64,000 nt of DNA from Paenalicyclobacillus macrosporangiidus (GCF_900116805.1 NZ_FPBV01000010.1:61534-125533), one strand, 5' to 3'; positions 17,330 to 27,240 are shown, counted from the stretch's first letter. Notes: a model not told the origin generated them from the letters alone. A program made the numbers and translations.

Positions 17330-18564
17330 TCAACCTCCGTGTCCGCCGCGCAACAGCAGCTTCCACCCGGATGCACCCGACGTGTGCAGGGCGAAGCGCC
17401 GGTAGACCACGGCGCCGGCCCACACCAGCAGCCAGATCACCACGAGGCCGCCGGCGATGGAGAGGATCAACTGCCAGACGGGCACATGGGTCAGGGCCAC
17501 CCGCGCGAACATGGCGATGGGCATGCACGGCGGGATGAAGGAGATGATGGTGGCCCAGGTGCTGTCCGGTTTGAACACCGCCAACAGGCTGGCGTAAAAG
17601 ACCACCACCAACAGCAGTGTGACGGGCGTCACCGCCAACTGTTGCTCCTCCGCGCGGTGCACCAGCGATCCCCCGATGCTGAATAAAGTCGCGTACATCA
17701 GGTAGCCGAGCAGGAAGAACAGCGGGAACAGGGCCAACGTGGCAGGGGAGACGTGTTCCACCGGGATGGCTGCGGCGGAACCCCGGATTGCCCGGGCCAC
17801 GAGCACCCCGGCCGTCCACAAGGCGTACTGCACCAGTGCCACCAGGGCGATCCCGATGACCTTCCCGAACAGAATCTGCCACGGCTTGAGGGCAATCAGC
17901 ATCATCTCGATGATGCGGTTCGATTTCTCCTCGATGACGCCCTGGACTACCCACGCGCCATAGGCGATCACCGTTGTGAACAACAGGATCACCATGGCGT
18001 AGACGAGCATGGTCGACTGGAGCCGTTGCTCGAATGAGAAGGAATTCGGATTCCGCGCGTGGACGTCCACCGGCACCGGCCGGGAGAGGGCGGTCTGCGC
18101 TGCGGGCCCCAACTGTTGGACGCGGGCGGACATCACCTGTTGCCGCGCCCACCCCTCCACCTGCTGCAGTGTGCTAGGCTCCAAGGTGTCATTCTCTTCG
18201 ATCACGAACGTTGCATCGGCCGTCTGTGCTCCTCGCACCACCACCACGGCCGAGACCTTGCTGTCGTGGAAGTAGCTGGTGAGCGCTTCGTCGGAACCGG
18301 TGATCCGCCGGGCCACATCCACGGGGAGAATGTCCAGCGTGAAATCGGACGCGTCGCTCTGAGGCGGTACCGTGCTCGCCGCCAACAACCGGTTGGGGTC
18401 CGCGACGGCGATGCGTTTCTGCGTGGAGTGCTGGATCCACTGCATGATGGTGGGCATGAAGGTCAGCGCGACCATCACCGCGAGGCCGAACAACGTCATG
18501 AACCAGTACGCCTTGCGCGTCACCCGGGCCATGAACTCCCGTTCCACCATGATCCACAAGCCGT

Positions 18565-18568
<4 letters not shown>
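17330..18568 (-). CDS. ABC-2 type exporter permease, NatB-like
   Basis: The 412-residue permease has one N-terminal transmembrane helix (about residues 20-40), a large extracytoplasmic domain up to about residue 200, and five or more helices after it. This is the layout of NatB/YhaP-type ABC-2 permeases, which export sodium or other small compounds with a NatA ATPase. The motif GVIEEKSNRIIEMMLIALKP after the second membrane segment is characteristic. The ATG at 18568 overlaps the end of the ATPase gene as ATGA, so the pair is coupled. The transported compound cannot be told from sequence. Confidence 0.87.
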
Positions 18569-19458
<890 letters not shown>

Positions 19459-19683
19459 CCATGGCCTCCTTGGGGATCCGTGCCAGTCTGAGTGCCGTGA
19501 CCGTGGTTTTGCCGCGGACGGGATCGTCAGTCGCTCCCATCGTATCATGCGGATGCGGAGGGGCTCCAGCAGGGGACACGGAAAATTTGCAGATCTATCG
19601 TTTTCAAGGTCATTTCAATCTTTCCTCTCCAAGATCCGAATTGAGTGACCAGGTCTTCGAATGTGGTGCGGGAGGTGTGGCGC

Positions 19684-20286
19684 ATGGCGGCGTGGAGGAA
19701 AGTGGCGATCGCTGGGGTGGCGGTCCTGGCGGCGGTTGGTTTGGCGGGTTGCGGCGCAGGCCAAGGGGCGGCACAGGGCGCGGCATCCGGTGCGGGAAAT
19801 ACCAATGGGCAGGTGGCTGCCCAAGGCGCGGGAAACCGGACCTGGGGCAACGGACAGGGACCCAACCGAGGCGGCTTTGCGGGGGGGTCGCCTTTTGCGG
19901 CCGTGAGTCAAGTGCTCGGCATCTCCAACACCGAGCTGATGAACGATCTGCGCGACGGCCAATCCATCCTGGCCATCGCTCAGAAAAAGGGATTGTCGGA
20001 GCAGTCGTTGATTTCCAAACTGGAGGCGGCCTACAAAGCGCAATTGGATGAGCAGGTGAAGGCCGGCCGCTTGTCCGCAGACCGTGAACAGCAGATGATC
20101 ACGCGCTATGATCAGAGTCTGCCTGCCCTGGTGGAGCGGAAGGGGCTGCCGCAAGGCCGTCCGTTTGGCGGGCGGGGTGGGGCCGGAGGCAACGCAACGT
20201 CCGGCGGCGCCTCGGGAGGCCAACCCGGGGCGGGCGCGACGGGCGGATCGAATGGAGCGACCGGTACATCCAACACCAACGCGTGA
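19684..20286 (+). CDS. Secreted lipoprotein of unknown function with Gly-rich ends
   Basis: The 200-residue product has a lipoprotein signal peptide with lipobox VGLAGC at about residues 18-23, so it should be anchored outside the cell. A Gly/Ala/Asn-rich spacer follows. A central helical unit of about 60 residues (LGISNTELMNDLRDGQSILA onward, with KKGLSEQSLISKLEAAYKAQ) resembles a repeat unit seen in many surface proteins of Gram-positive bacteria. The last 45 residues are again Gly/Ser/Thr-rich. The ATG at 19684 follows GGGAGGTGTGGCGC. It is directly followed by a secreted metalloprotease-like gene. No activity is assigned. Confidence 0.7.
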   Translation: MAAWRKVAIAGVAVLAAVGLAGCGAGQGAAQGAASGAGNTNGQVAAQGAGNRTWGNGQGPNRGGFAGGSPFAAVSQVLGISNTELMNDLRDGQSILAIAQKKGLSEQSLISKLEAAYKAQLDEQVKAGRLSADREQQMITRYDQSLPALVERKGLPQGRPFGGRGGAGGNATSGGASGGQPGAGATGGSNGATGTSNTNA

Positions 20287-20313
20287 CGGCGTTTTGTCAG
20301 GAGGTGGCCGACG

Positions 20314-21363
20314 GTGAAGGCATGGTTGCTTGGCATGTTGGCGGTATCGGCGTGGTCAGGCACAACGGGGGGCTCGGTGGGGCCGAACCTGCCGGTGCCG
20401 GTGCAACAGATTCAACAAATGGAGCAGCAGCTTCTGCAAGATTGGCAAAACCTGATCTCGCTGGTGCAGTCCGGACAAGCCGATCCTGCGCAGGTGAATC
20501 AGGCCCTGCGTTCCATCTCGCAGCACATGCGGCAGATGCAGTCCGTCATGGACCAGGCGGAGGTGCGGCAGCGCCATCTGCGCCACTTGCCGACTGTCAC
20601 AGGCCAGGGCGGCGCAGGCCAGACCGCTCGGACGGCTCAGGCAGGGCAGGTGGAGATTGTGGCCGGAGACGCCCGCGTACCGGCGTCCGCGGTGCGTGAG
20701 AGCGCCCAACTGGTCCAATCGCTGTCGACGGGCGTGGTCCACCAGGTGACGGGGGCGTCCTTGAAGAAGACGCAGGTGGTGCTGTTCTCGTCCCCGCAGA
20801 CGTATGGCCGCGCGCTGGAGAAGGCGGGGGTGCCGGCCGGCGAGATCGACAGCATCGTGCAGGAGACGGGTGGACTGACGGTGGATAATACGGTTTGGAT
20901 CCCGCTGTACAACGTGCAGAATGAGGCGGATTTGGCCAACGTGCTGACGCACGAATTGACGCACGCGGCGCTCAACGAGGCGGGCATCGGGGACAGCCTG
21001 CCGACCTGGGTGAACGAGGGAACCGCCTGGTTGGCAGGGATGATGGCGGAGCAACAGGTGAGCCCGCAGGAAGTCGAGCGCTTGGCTTCCGCGTCGGACG
21101 CGCAGCTGCAGCAGGCGGCCGCCAGCGGTGCGCTGCTGCCGTTGACCGCGTCGGAGTCGGACATTCTGCAGGCCTCGTACAACGTGGAGTGGGAAGACTA
21201 TCGTGCGGTGCAGTCGCTCGTGGCGAAGTACGGCCTGGCGAAGTGGACGGCGTTCCTGCAGGGGATTCCGAGCAGCGGCGTCTCGGGGAGCTTCTCGCAG
21301 GTCTACGGGATTTCGCTGCAGGCGTATGAGCAGCAGTTTGTGAATGGGTTGACGACGGCGTGA
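20314..21363 (+). CDS. Secreted zinc metallopeptidase-like protein (HExxH, peptidase MA-like)
   Basis: The 349-residue protein has an N-terminal signal-like stretch (about residues 1-20), a Gln-rich helical region to about residue 90, and a gluzincin-type metallopeptidase domain. HELTH at residues 213-217 supplies the zinc ligands and catalytic Glu; WVNEGTAW about 20 residues later supplies the third ligand. This resembles the peptidase MA-like family. The GTG start at 20314 follows AGGAGGTGGCCGACG. It sits 27 bases behind the lipoprotein gene, and the two are probably expressed together. Substrate is unknown. The short signal peptide without an obvious cleavage motif leaves export somewhat uncertain. 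Confidence 0.75.
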   Translation: MKAWLLGMLAVSAWSGTTGGSVGPNLPVPVQQIQQMEQQLLQDWQNLISLVQSGQADPAQVNQALRSISQHMRQMQSVMDQAEVRQRHLRHLPTVTGQGGAGQTARTAQAGQVEIVAGDARVPASAVRESAQLVQSLSTGVVHQVTGASLKKTQVVLFSSPQTYGRALEKAGVPAGEIDSIVQETGGLTVDNTVWIPLYNVQNEADLANVLTHELTHAALNEAGIGDSLPTWVNEGTAWLAGMMAEQQVSPQEVERLASASDAQLQQAAASGALLPLTASESDILQASYNVEWEDYRAVQSLVAKYGLAKWTAFLQGIPSSGVSGSFSQVYGISLQAYEQQFVNGLTTA

Positions 21364-21391
21364 CCCGGTCCAGGGTATATCTGAAGCGTTG

Positions 21392-21438
21392 GCCCGCCGA
21401 GCCCCCTCGGTGCATGCGGAGGGGAGCGCCAGGCGGGC
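21392..21438. terminator. Large GC-rich hairpin between convergent genes
   Basis: GCCCGCC (21392-21398) pairs with GGCGGGC (21432-21438), and an inner stem pairs CCCCTC with GAGGGG. It lies between the metallopeptidase gene and ytaF, where a terminator for both is expected. There is no T-run on either side, so it is only terminator-like. Confidence 0.4.
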
Positions 21439-21479
21439 TGCGTCATGTATGCGCAGGCGTCCCAGCGTCCAGTTTCGCC

Positions 21480-22184
21480 TCATGCAATGGAAAATAATAT
21501 ATGCGCTGCAATCGCCAGAAGAATGAGCCCGCTGAGGATAGTGCTGAACTCCCCGATGCTCCAGCGGCCGATGCGCACGGCGGCGAGCTGTTCTCCCAGC
21601 TGGACGCCGGACCAGATGGCCAGGTAGCTGAAGACGGCGGCCAGGATGGAGATCGCCAGGGCGGGCACGTGCATCATGCCGGCCCCGAGGCCGTTGGTAA
21701 GCGCGTTGGCCGACAACGCGATCCCCAAACCGGCGGCTTCCCACAGGCTGATCTCTCCGGAACGGTCCTGGTCGGCTTGCTCTGGGTGCGCCAAGTAACG
21801 GGAGATCCCGCCGCGCGCGGATAGCACGGTTTCCGCGTGTTGCGTCGGTGGGCGAAGGGCTGGGGGCACCTCGTCCGCGTCTTCGCGTCGTCCGCTGCCG
21901 TGCTTGCGGCGCGGGGACATGGCCAACAGCACGATGCGCAATCCGATGAGCAGGACCACCAGGGCGCCGACGATGGTGGACAGGTTGCCGGGCATGACAC
22001 GAGTCAGGTACGTGCCGAAGGCGACACCGGTCCAGCTGAAGGTGAAGGCGATCGCGGCGATGAGCAGGTTTGCGGCTGCGCGGATTCGGATCTGGTTGAC
22101 CCCGTAGGAGATGCCCACGCCGAAATTGTCGAGGCTCGATGACACCGAAAACCCCAGAATCAGCGACACTTGCCGAAAATTCAC
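21480..22184 (-). CDS. ytaF: Sporulation membrane protein YtaF (MntP-related)
   Basis: The 234-residue membrane protein has about six hydrophobic segments and resembles YtaF, a sporulation-associated relative of the MntP manganese exporters. The start SVSSSLDNFGVGISYGVNQI corresponds to the conserved first helix with its Asp, and the second half-repeat begins WEAAGLGIALSANALTNGLG. A polar loop of about 50 residues (RRKHGSGRREDADEVPPALR and on) separates the halves. The GTG at 22184 (VNFRQVSL) follows GGAGCG. It stands alone, and no manganese riboswitch is visible upstream. Its presence supports an endospore-forming host. Confidence 0.8.
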   Translation of the reverse strand: MNFRQVSLILGFSVSSSLDNFGVGISYGVNQIRIRAAANLLIAAIAFTFSWTGVAFGTYLTRVMPGNLSTIVGALVVLLIGLRIVLLAMSPRRKHGSGRREDADEVPPALRPPTQHAETVLSARGGISRYLAHPEQADQDRSGEISLWEAAGLGIALSANALTNGLGAGMMHVPALAISILAAVFSYLAIWSGVQLGEQLAAVRIGRWSIGEFSTILSGLILLAIAAHILFSIA

Positions 22185-22317
22185 GGCGCAACCGCTCCTT
22201 TCGTCTTCGCCCTGTGATCCGGTGGATGACGGGGGAACGCCCGCTCGCGTCACCCTATGCCTGAGATCCAGGATATTCGCTGAGGCCTGGGCACGTTCAT
22301 TGCCAGAATTCTCTGGA

Positions 22318-22347
22318 TTGACGTGTCAACCGGCGTCTATTTATAGT
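22318..22347 (+). promoter_or_regulatory. Promoter of the amino-acid ABC operon with inverted repeat at the -35
   Basis: TTGACG (22318-22323) and TATAGT (22342-22347) with an 18-bp spacer form a sigma-A-like promoter about 100 bases before the binding-protein gene. The -35 lies in the inverted repeat TTGAC-GT-GTCAA (22318-22329), which could be a repressor site. The hexamers are seen; regulation is inferred. Confidence 0.55.
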
Positions 22348-22446
22348 GAAATCAGCGTCGGTGTTGCAGGAATTTTGGCGATACTCGTTAAATCTCAGAC
22401 GAGGCTGCAAACGACCATTTCAAAACGAGAAGAGAGGTTGACACAA

Positions 22447-23310
22447 ATGAAGCGAACTACAGGTTGGGGGGTCTCTTTGTGTGCACTCGCGCTGATGGCA
22501 GTGGCCGGGTGCGGGACGAGCACGGCGCCGGCGAACAACGCGGGCGGCACCAGCACGGGGGCGGGGAGCAACAACCAGGAGAAGACGACCGCCATCGGGA
22601 TCAACGCGACCGTCGATTCGAACGCGCAACCGGGTGACGGCAAGATTGTCGTCGGGGTGGACAACACGTATCCGCCGATGGAGTACATGGACCCGACGGA
22701 TCCGACGAAGCTGGTCGGGTTTGATATCGATCTCGGTGACGCCCTGGGACAGGTCCTCCACAAACAGGTCATCTGGAAACCGACCGCCTGGGACGGCATC
22801 CAGACGGGCCTCCTCAGCAAGAAGTACGATGTCATCATCTCCTCCATGAACGACACCCCGGATCGCCGGAAGACGATTGACTTCATCGACTACATGAACT
22901 TCGGACAAGCCATCGTGGTCAAAAAGGGCAATCAGGGCAACATTCAATCCATCAACGACCTCAAGGGCAAGAACGTCGGCGTGGAGATCTCGACGACCAG
23001 CGAGGACGCCCTGAAAAAAACGGGCGGCGTGAACATCAAGGAGTACAACTCGTTCCCGGACGCGTTCCAGGACCTGGCCAATGATCGCTTGGATGCGGCG
23101 GTCGTGGACGAGGTGGTCGCGCGCTACTACATCAACCTCCAACCGGACAAGTATCAGATGGCGGGGCAGCCGTTTGAATCCGAGCCGGTGGGCATCGGCA
23201 TCCGCAAGGACGAGACCCAGTTGGAGAAGGACCTGAAGGACGCCCTCGACCAGATCAAGGCGGACGGCACGTACGACAAGATCTACACCTATTGGTTCGG
23301 GAAAGAGTAA
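22447..23310 (+). CDS. Polar amino acid ABC transporter substrate-binding lipoprotein
   Basis: The 287-residue solute receptor has a lipoprotein signal peptide with lipobox AVAGC near residues 17-21, a low-complexity Asn/Gly/Thr spacer, and a bacterial periplasmic-binding fold of family 3 from about residue 65. Markers are VGVDNTYPPMEYMDP, GFDIDLGDALGQ, WDGIQTGLLSKKYDVIISSM and VGIGIRKDETQLEKDL. Members bind polar amino acids such as glutamine, cystine or arginine. The ATG follows GAGAAGAGAGG. Permease and ATPase genes follow directly; with one permease gene the channel is probably a homodimer. Confidence 0.93.
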   Translation: MKRTTGWGVSLCALALMAVAGCGTSTAPANNAGGTSTGAGSNNQEKTTAIGINATVDSNAQPGDGKIVVGVDNTYPPMEYMDPTDPTKLVGFDIDLGDALGQVLHKQVIWKPTAWDGIQTGLLSKKYDVIISSMNDTPDRRKTIDFIDYMNFGQAIVVKKGNQGNIQSINDLKGKNVGVEISTTSEDALKKTGGVNIKEYNSFPDAFQDLANDRLDAAVVDEVVARYYINLQPDKYQMAGQPFESEPVGIGIRKDETQLEKDLKDALDQIKADGTYDKIYTYWFGKE

Positions 23311-23328
23311 CGGCAGAGGGGCGGCTGC

Positions 23329-23982
23329 ATGGATCTTGCGACGTTTGTGGTACGGTACCTGCCCTTTTTCGCGAAAGGGGCGCTCATCACCGTCGAGGTC
23401 ACGCTGTGCGGGCTGTTGCTCGGTTTGGTGCTCGGCGTGATCGCGGCGTTGATGAACATCTCCACCATCGGGGTGCTGCGGGCCATCGGCCGGCTGTACA
23501 CGTGGGCCATCCGCGGCACGCCGCTGCTCGTCCAGATCTTCATCATCTACGCGGGGTTGCCGCAGGTGGGCGTCCAACTGACGGCGTTCGTGTCCGGAGT
23601 GATAGCGCTCGGCATCAACTCGGGGGCGTACATCGCGGAGATCGTGCGCGCCGGCATCCTGTCGATTGACCCGGGCCAGATGGAGGCGGCGGAGTCCCTC
23701 GGCATGACCTATGGCCTGGCGATGCGCCGAATCATCTTCCCGCAGGCGTACCGGCGCCTGCTGCCGCCCATCGTCAACGAGTTCGTGGCGCTCCTGAAGG
23801 ATTCGTCGTTGGTCTCCGTGATGGCGCTTACAGAGCTGATGCGGGTCGGACAGCAGGTCAGCTCGTCGACGCTCATGCCGATGCAGACGTACGTGATGGT
23901 GGCGCTGTTCTATCTGTTGATGACGACGGTGATTGTGTTCATCTCGAGCCGCATCGAACGGCGATTGGAGGCGCGCAGCTGA
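23329..23982 (+). CDS. Polar amino acid ABC transporter permease
   Basis: The 217-residue inner-membrane permease of the HisM/GlnP type has about five helices. The N-terminal [20 protein letters not shown] is characteristic, as is the EAA loop [20 protein letters not shown] that contacts the ATPase. It partners the binding protein upstream and the ATPase downstream; the stop overlaps the ATPase start (TGATG). An AGAGGGGCGG ribosome-binding site precedes the ATG. Substrate follows that of the receptor and is not defined. Confidence 0.93.
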   Translation: MDLATFVVRYLPFFAKGALITVEVTLCGLLLGLVLGVIAALMNISTIGVLRAIGRLYTWAIRGTPLLVQIFIIYAGLPQVGVQLTAFVSGVIALGINSGAYIAEIVRAGILSIDPGQMEAAESLGMTYGLAMRRIIFPQAYRRLLPPIVNEFVALLKDSSLVSVMALTELMRVGQQVSSSTLMPMQTYVMVALFYLLMTTVIVFISSRIERRLEARS

Positions 23983-24809
23983 TGCTGGACAGGGACGGAG
24001 GCGCGCTGGGAGGCGGCATCCGCGCTGGCGGGACGGCGGCCCGGGTGGCAACGGCGGACCCGGTGGATGCCATCGTGCTGCGGGCGCGCGGAATCCAGAA
24101 GTCGTTCGGATCCAACGAAGTGCTCAAGGGCATCGACGTCGAGGTCCGCCAGGGTGAGGTGGTGGCCATCATCGGGCCGAGCGGATCGGGCAAGTCGACC
24201 CTGCTCCGCTGCTTCAACGGCTTGGAGACGCCGACCTCGGGGACGGTGGAGGTGCTGGGGGAGCCGCTCAGCCGCAGGAAGCGGGAGCTGGCGAAGCAGC
24301 GCGAGCGGTTGGGGATGGTGTTCCAGCGGTTCAACCTGTTCCCGCACCTGACGGCCTTGGAGAACATCATCGAGGCGCCGGTCCACGTGAAGGGCATGGA
24401 CAAGGCGTCGGCGACGGCGCTGGCCCGCGAATTGTTGGCGAAAATCGGCCTGAGCGACAAGGCGGACGCCTATCCGTCGAAGCTCTCCGGCGGCCAGCAG
24501 CAGCGGGTGGCCATCGCGCGCGCCCTGGCGATGCAGCCGGCGGTGCTGCTGCTGGACGAGCCGACGTCGGCGCTCGATCCGGAGCTGGTCGGCGAGGTCC
24601 TGCAGGTGATTCAGCAGTTGGCTCAGGAGGGCATGACGATGGTCTTGGTCACCCACGAGATGGCGTTCGCGCGCCGCGTGGCGGACCGGGTGATCTTCAT
24701 GGCGGACGGGCGCATCGTCGAGGAGGGCCCGCCGGAGCAGTTTTTCGAGCGGCCGCAGTCGGATCGCACGCGCCAGTTCCTGCGCGACGTGACGCAGCGA
24801 GAGGCGTGA
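23982..24809 (+). CDS. Polar amino acid ABC transporter ATP-binding protein
   Basis: The 275-residue ATPase of the GlnQ/HisP type has Walker [10 protein letters not shown], the family-typical [16 protein letters not shown], signature LSGGQQQR, Walker [15 protein letters not shown] and the switch His in [10 protein letters not shown]. About 30 extra N-terminal residues (Gly/Ala-rich) precede the usual start near [13 protein letters not shown], so initiation may also occur further in. It completes the three-gene importer. The following 230 bases hold no clear terminator. Confidence 0.92.
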   Translation: MLDRDGGALGGGIRAGGTAARVATADPVDAIVLRARGIQKSFGSNEVLKGIDVEVRQGEVVAIIGPSGSGKSTLLRCFNGLETPTSGTVEVLGEPLSRRKRELAKQRERLGMVFQRFNLFPHLTALENIIEAPVHVKGMDKASATALARELLAKIGLSDKADAYPSKLSGGQQQRVAIARALAMQPAVLLLDEPTSALDPELVGEVLQVIQQLAQEGMTMVLVTHEMAFARRVADRVIFMADGRIVEEGPPEQFFERPQSDRTRQFLRDVTQREA

Positions 24810-25040
24810 GGCCGGCGGGACCGTGACGTGGGGCGAAGGCGGCGGTTGGCGCGGGCTCCCGGGCAGCACGGGTTCCGCGGAGGCGCAGAGGGGGGCGTAG
24901 GTGCGGTGGCTCGTGGTGGACGATGGAACCCCGGCGCAGTCGGCCGCCGGGCCCCGGCACCCCGCGGTCCCCCACCACCTCCACCGCCCCATGCCCTGAC
25001 CTGCCCCCAGACTCCGAACGGCTCACCTGTCAACCTACCC
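24810..25040. other. Intergenic stretch with no recognised feature
   Basis: Between the amino-acid ABC operon and the cobalamin promoter lies a very C/G-rich stretch. I see no intrinsic terminator, no ribosome-binding site with a credible reading frame and no repeat. Confidence 0.6.
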
Positions 25041-25070
25041 TTGCATCTTTCGTACGAGAAAGGCTATCAT
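25041..25070 (+). promoter_or_regulatory. Promoter of the cobalamin operon
   Basis: TTGCAT (25041-25046), an 18-bp spacer and TATCAT (25065-25070) form a plausible sigma-A-type promoter placed shortly before the cobalamin riboswitch. The spacer contains the imperfect palindrome CTTTCGTACGAGAAAG, of unknown meaning. Confidence 0.55.
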
Positions 25071-25116
25071 AGCCATACACTGGTGTTGCACCAGTCGAAC
25101 AAGTTCATATGTCCCG

Positions 25117-25274
25117 GAAAAGGTGCCCACCCACGGGTGGGCTTAAAAGGGAAACCGGTGCAAATCCGGTGCGGTCCCGCCACTGTGAAGGGGAGCCGCG
25201 GCGCGTATCCACTGAGTCGACGACTTGGGAAGGGCGTCGTGGGCGTTGAACCTGAGCCAGGAGACCTGCCTTTT
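25117..25274 (+). ncRNA. Cobalamin (adenosylcobalamin-type) riboswitch aptamer
   Basis: The leader shows the conserved cobalamin aptamer pieces in order: AAGGTGCC (about 25119-25126), a stem-loop CCCACCCACGGGTGGG, TTAAAAGGGAA (25143-25153), CCGGTGCAAATCCGG, GCGGTCCCGCCACTGTGA, GGGGAGCCGC, and the 3' B12 box with GAGCCAGGAGACCTGCC (25254-25270). The 5' AAAAGGT and 3' ACCT/TTTT ends can pair as P1. Binding of adenosylcobalamin to this class lowers expression of the genes after it. Here it leads into an intrinsic terminator and 19 cobalamin genes. Confidence 0.95.
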
Positions 25275-25348
25275 CTGAGAACACCGCTGAACCTACGGTC
25301 GATAGGGAGGTGTTGCGCGCGATTGCGTCGTCGTGCTGTGCAATCGTC

Positions 25349-25382
25349 AGGCACCTTTCGGATTCCGAGGGGTGCCTTTTTT
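25349..25382 (+). terminator. Riboswitch-controlled intrinsic terminator
   Basis: AGGCACCTTTCGG (25349-25361) pairs along 13 positions (two G-T) with CCGAGGGGTGCCT (25365-25377) around an ATT loop, followed by six T residues (25377-25382). It lies between the cobalamin aptamer and the first gene, so it is the likely expression platform for transcription attenuation. A competing hairpin CGATTGC/GCAATCG (25320-25346) lies just upstream. Confidence 0.88.
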
Positions 25383-25408
25383 GCTGGCCAAACCGGGAGG
25401 TGTGCATC

Positions 25409-26305
25409 GTGTCGGAGAGGGTGTTGTTGATCGGCCACGGCAGCCGCGACGACGAGGGCAACCGCGCGTTCCTCGCGTTCGCAAGGCGCGTCCAGGCCGC
25501 GTATCCCAAGCGGCGCCTGGAGACCTGTTTTCTCGAGCTGGCCGAACCGGACGTGCCAACCGGCGTCGCCGCGTGTGCCGAAGCGGGGGCGAGCCGGGTG
25601 ATTGCGCTGCCGCTCATCCTGCTCGCGGCGTCTCACGTAAAATTGGAAATTCCCGAATTGCTCGATCACGCGCGTCTGCGCCACCCCGGCCTGTCCATCG
25701 ACTACGGGCGAAACGTCGGCATGCACGAACGGGTGCTCGACTTGTTGGTGGACCAGTACCAGGCCGCTGCCCGGGGGACGGGGTCCCCGGCCACCCCGTC
25801 CGGACCCGGTGCCTCCACCTTCGGCGCCACCGCCGCCGCCCGCGCCGAAGCGGCGCAGACCGGCGCCGAGTCCACCGCGATTGTGCTGATGGGCCGCGGC
25901 AGCAGCGATCCGGACGCCAACGGCGACCTGTACAAGATGGCGCGGATGCTGTGGGAGCGCACGGGCGTCGCGACGGTGGAGGTGTGCTTCAGCGGCATCA
26001 CCGGGCCGCGTCTGCCGGAAGGGGTGCGGCGGGCCGTCCAACTGGGGGCAGCCCGGGTCGTGGTGGTCCCGTACTTCCTCTTCACCGGCGTGTTGCTCAA
26101 GCGCATGGCGCGCCTGTTGGAGGACCTGCAGGCCCAGCATCTCGGCGTGCCGATGCGGATGGCCGGGCCGCTGGGGGAGCACCCGGGGTTGGTGGACATC
26201 GTGATCGACCGCGTCGAAGAAGCGGCCGCCGGCGCCGCGCACATGAACTGCGGTTTCTGCACGTACCGCAGGCACGCCGTCCACGCCCACGGAGGCGGCG
26301 TATGA
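25409..26305 (+). CDS. cbiX: Sirohydrochlorin cobaltochelatase CbiX
   Basis: This 298-residue long-form CbiX inserts cobalt into sirohydrochlorin at the entry of the anaerobic (early-cobalt) cobalamin pathway. It has two CbiX half-domains: LLIGHGSRDDEGNRAF starts the first, and IVLMGRGSSDPDANGDLYK starts the second. The catalytic His is seen in the first GHGS; the second has GRGS. An Ala/Gly/Pro-rich linker joins them (about residues 112-148). The C-terminal MNCGFC fits the MxCxxC iron-sulfur motif known in Bacillus CbiX. The GTG at 25409 follows GGGAGG with 7-base spacing. An upstream in-frame GTG at 25310 would run through the terminator and is rejected. First gene of the operon. Confidence 0.92.
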   Translation: MSERVLLIGHGSRDDEGNRAFLAFARRVQAAYPKRRLETCFLELAEPDVPTGVAACAEAGASRVIALPLILLAASHVKLEIPELLDHARLRHPGLSIDYGRNVGMHERVLDLLVDQYQAAARGTGSPATPSGPGASTFGATAAARAEAAQTGAESTAIVLMGRGSSDPDANGDLYKMARMLWERTGVATVEVCFSGITGPRLPEGVRRAVQLGAARVVVVPYFLFTGVLLKRMARLLEDLQAQHLGVPMRMAGPLGEHPGLVDIVIDRVEEAAAGAAHMNCGFCTYRRHAVHAHGGGV

Positions 26306-27225
26306 GCGGCAAGGTGTATCTGGTCGGCGCCGGGCCGGGGGATCCGGGGCTGCTCACGCTCAAAGGCCGCGCGTGCCTGGAGGCGGCCGACGTGGTCCTG
26401 TACGACCGGCTCGTGGCGCCCGAGGTCCTGGCGTTCGCGCGCCCGGGCGCCCAACGGATCTACGTCGGCAAGGAGGTCGAAGGCGGCGCTCCGGCCCCCG
26501 TCCCAGGCGCCCTGCCCGGCGTCCCTGGCGCGGGCCCGAACCGCGCGCCGGCCGCCCCGGACGGCGGCGGGCGGCAGGCGGAGATCCACCGGCTGATGAT
26601 CGCGCACGCGCAGGCGGGGCGGACCGTGGTCCGCCTGAAGGGGGGCGATCCGTTCGTCTTCGGCCGCGGCGGCGAGGAGGCGGCGGTCCTGCGGCGGCAC
26701 GGCATCCCCTTCGAGGTGGTCCCCGGCGTCAGCTCCGCCGTGGCGGTGCCCGCGTACGCGGGGATCCCGCTGACGTACCGCGGGGTGGCGAGCGGCTTTC
26801 ACGTCGTCACCGGCCACGAGGCCCTGCACTCCGCCGGCGTGGCGTGGGACGTGTTGGCCGCATCGGGGCAGACGCTGGTCATCCTGATGGGGCTCGGCCA
26901 CCTCGGCCCCATCGCCGAGCGGCTGTTGGCGCACGGGCGGGGGGCGGAGACGCCGGTGGCGGTGATTGCGTCCGGGACGACGGCGCAGCAACAGACGGTC
27001 GTCGCCCCGCTTCGTGAAATTGCGGACGTGGTCCATCGCGCGGGCCTCCGGGCGCCCGCCGTGATTGTCGTGGGCGAGGTGGCGCGCCTGGCGGAGACGT
27101 TGGCGTGGTTTGCTCCGGAAGCGGCCGCACCGGGCGGCCCCGCGGCTCCCTTGGCAGCGGCCCCTGCGCCGGGCGAACCCATGGCCGCCGCGGCCACGCA
27201 GGCCGCCGCCGCGAACCGTCCGTGA
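26302..27225 (+). CDS. cobA: Uroporphyrinogen-III C-methyltransferase (SUMT)
   Basis: The 307-residue enzyme methylates uroporphyrinogen III at C2 and C7 with S-adenosylmethionine, giving precorrin-2. Motifs are VYLVGAGPGDPGLLTLKG at the N-terminus, RLKGGDPFVFGRGGEE, and VVPGVSSAVAVPAYAGIPLT. Unusually, about 25 low-complexity residues rich in Ala, Pro and Gly (about residues 60-88) replace the conserved loop that normally follows VGK. The C-terminal 45 residues are also Ala/Pro-rich. The ATG overlaps the cbiX stop. No uroporphyrinogen synthase domain or Met8-type domain is fused. Confidence 0.92.
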   Translation: MSGKVYLVGAGPGDPGLLTLKGRACLEAADVVLYDRLVAPEVLAFARPGAQRIYVGKEVEGGAPAPVPGALPGVPGAGPNRAPAAPDGGGRQAEIHRLMIAHAQAGRTVVRLKGGDPFVFGRGGEEAAVLRRHGIPFEVVPGVSSAVAVPAYAGIPLTYRGVASGFHVVTGHEALHSAGVAWDVLAASGQTLVILMGLGHLGPIAERLLAHGRGAETPVAVIASGTTAQQQTVVAPLREIADVVHRAGLRAPAVIVVGEVARLAETLAWFAPEAAAPGGPAAPLAAAPAPGEPMAAAATQAAAANRP

Positions 27226-27240
27226 GAGAGGAGGAACCCC

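Noticed and set aside
22185..22446. Manganese (yybP-ykoY) riboswitch for ytaF or a T-box for the amino-acid importer
   Set aside because: The conserved core sequences of those RNAs were not found on either strand.
25310..25408. In-frame upstream GTG for cbiX
   Set aside because: It would place the riboswitch terminator inside the coding region and has no spacing to its purine run. The GTG at 25409 has a proper ribosome-binding site.
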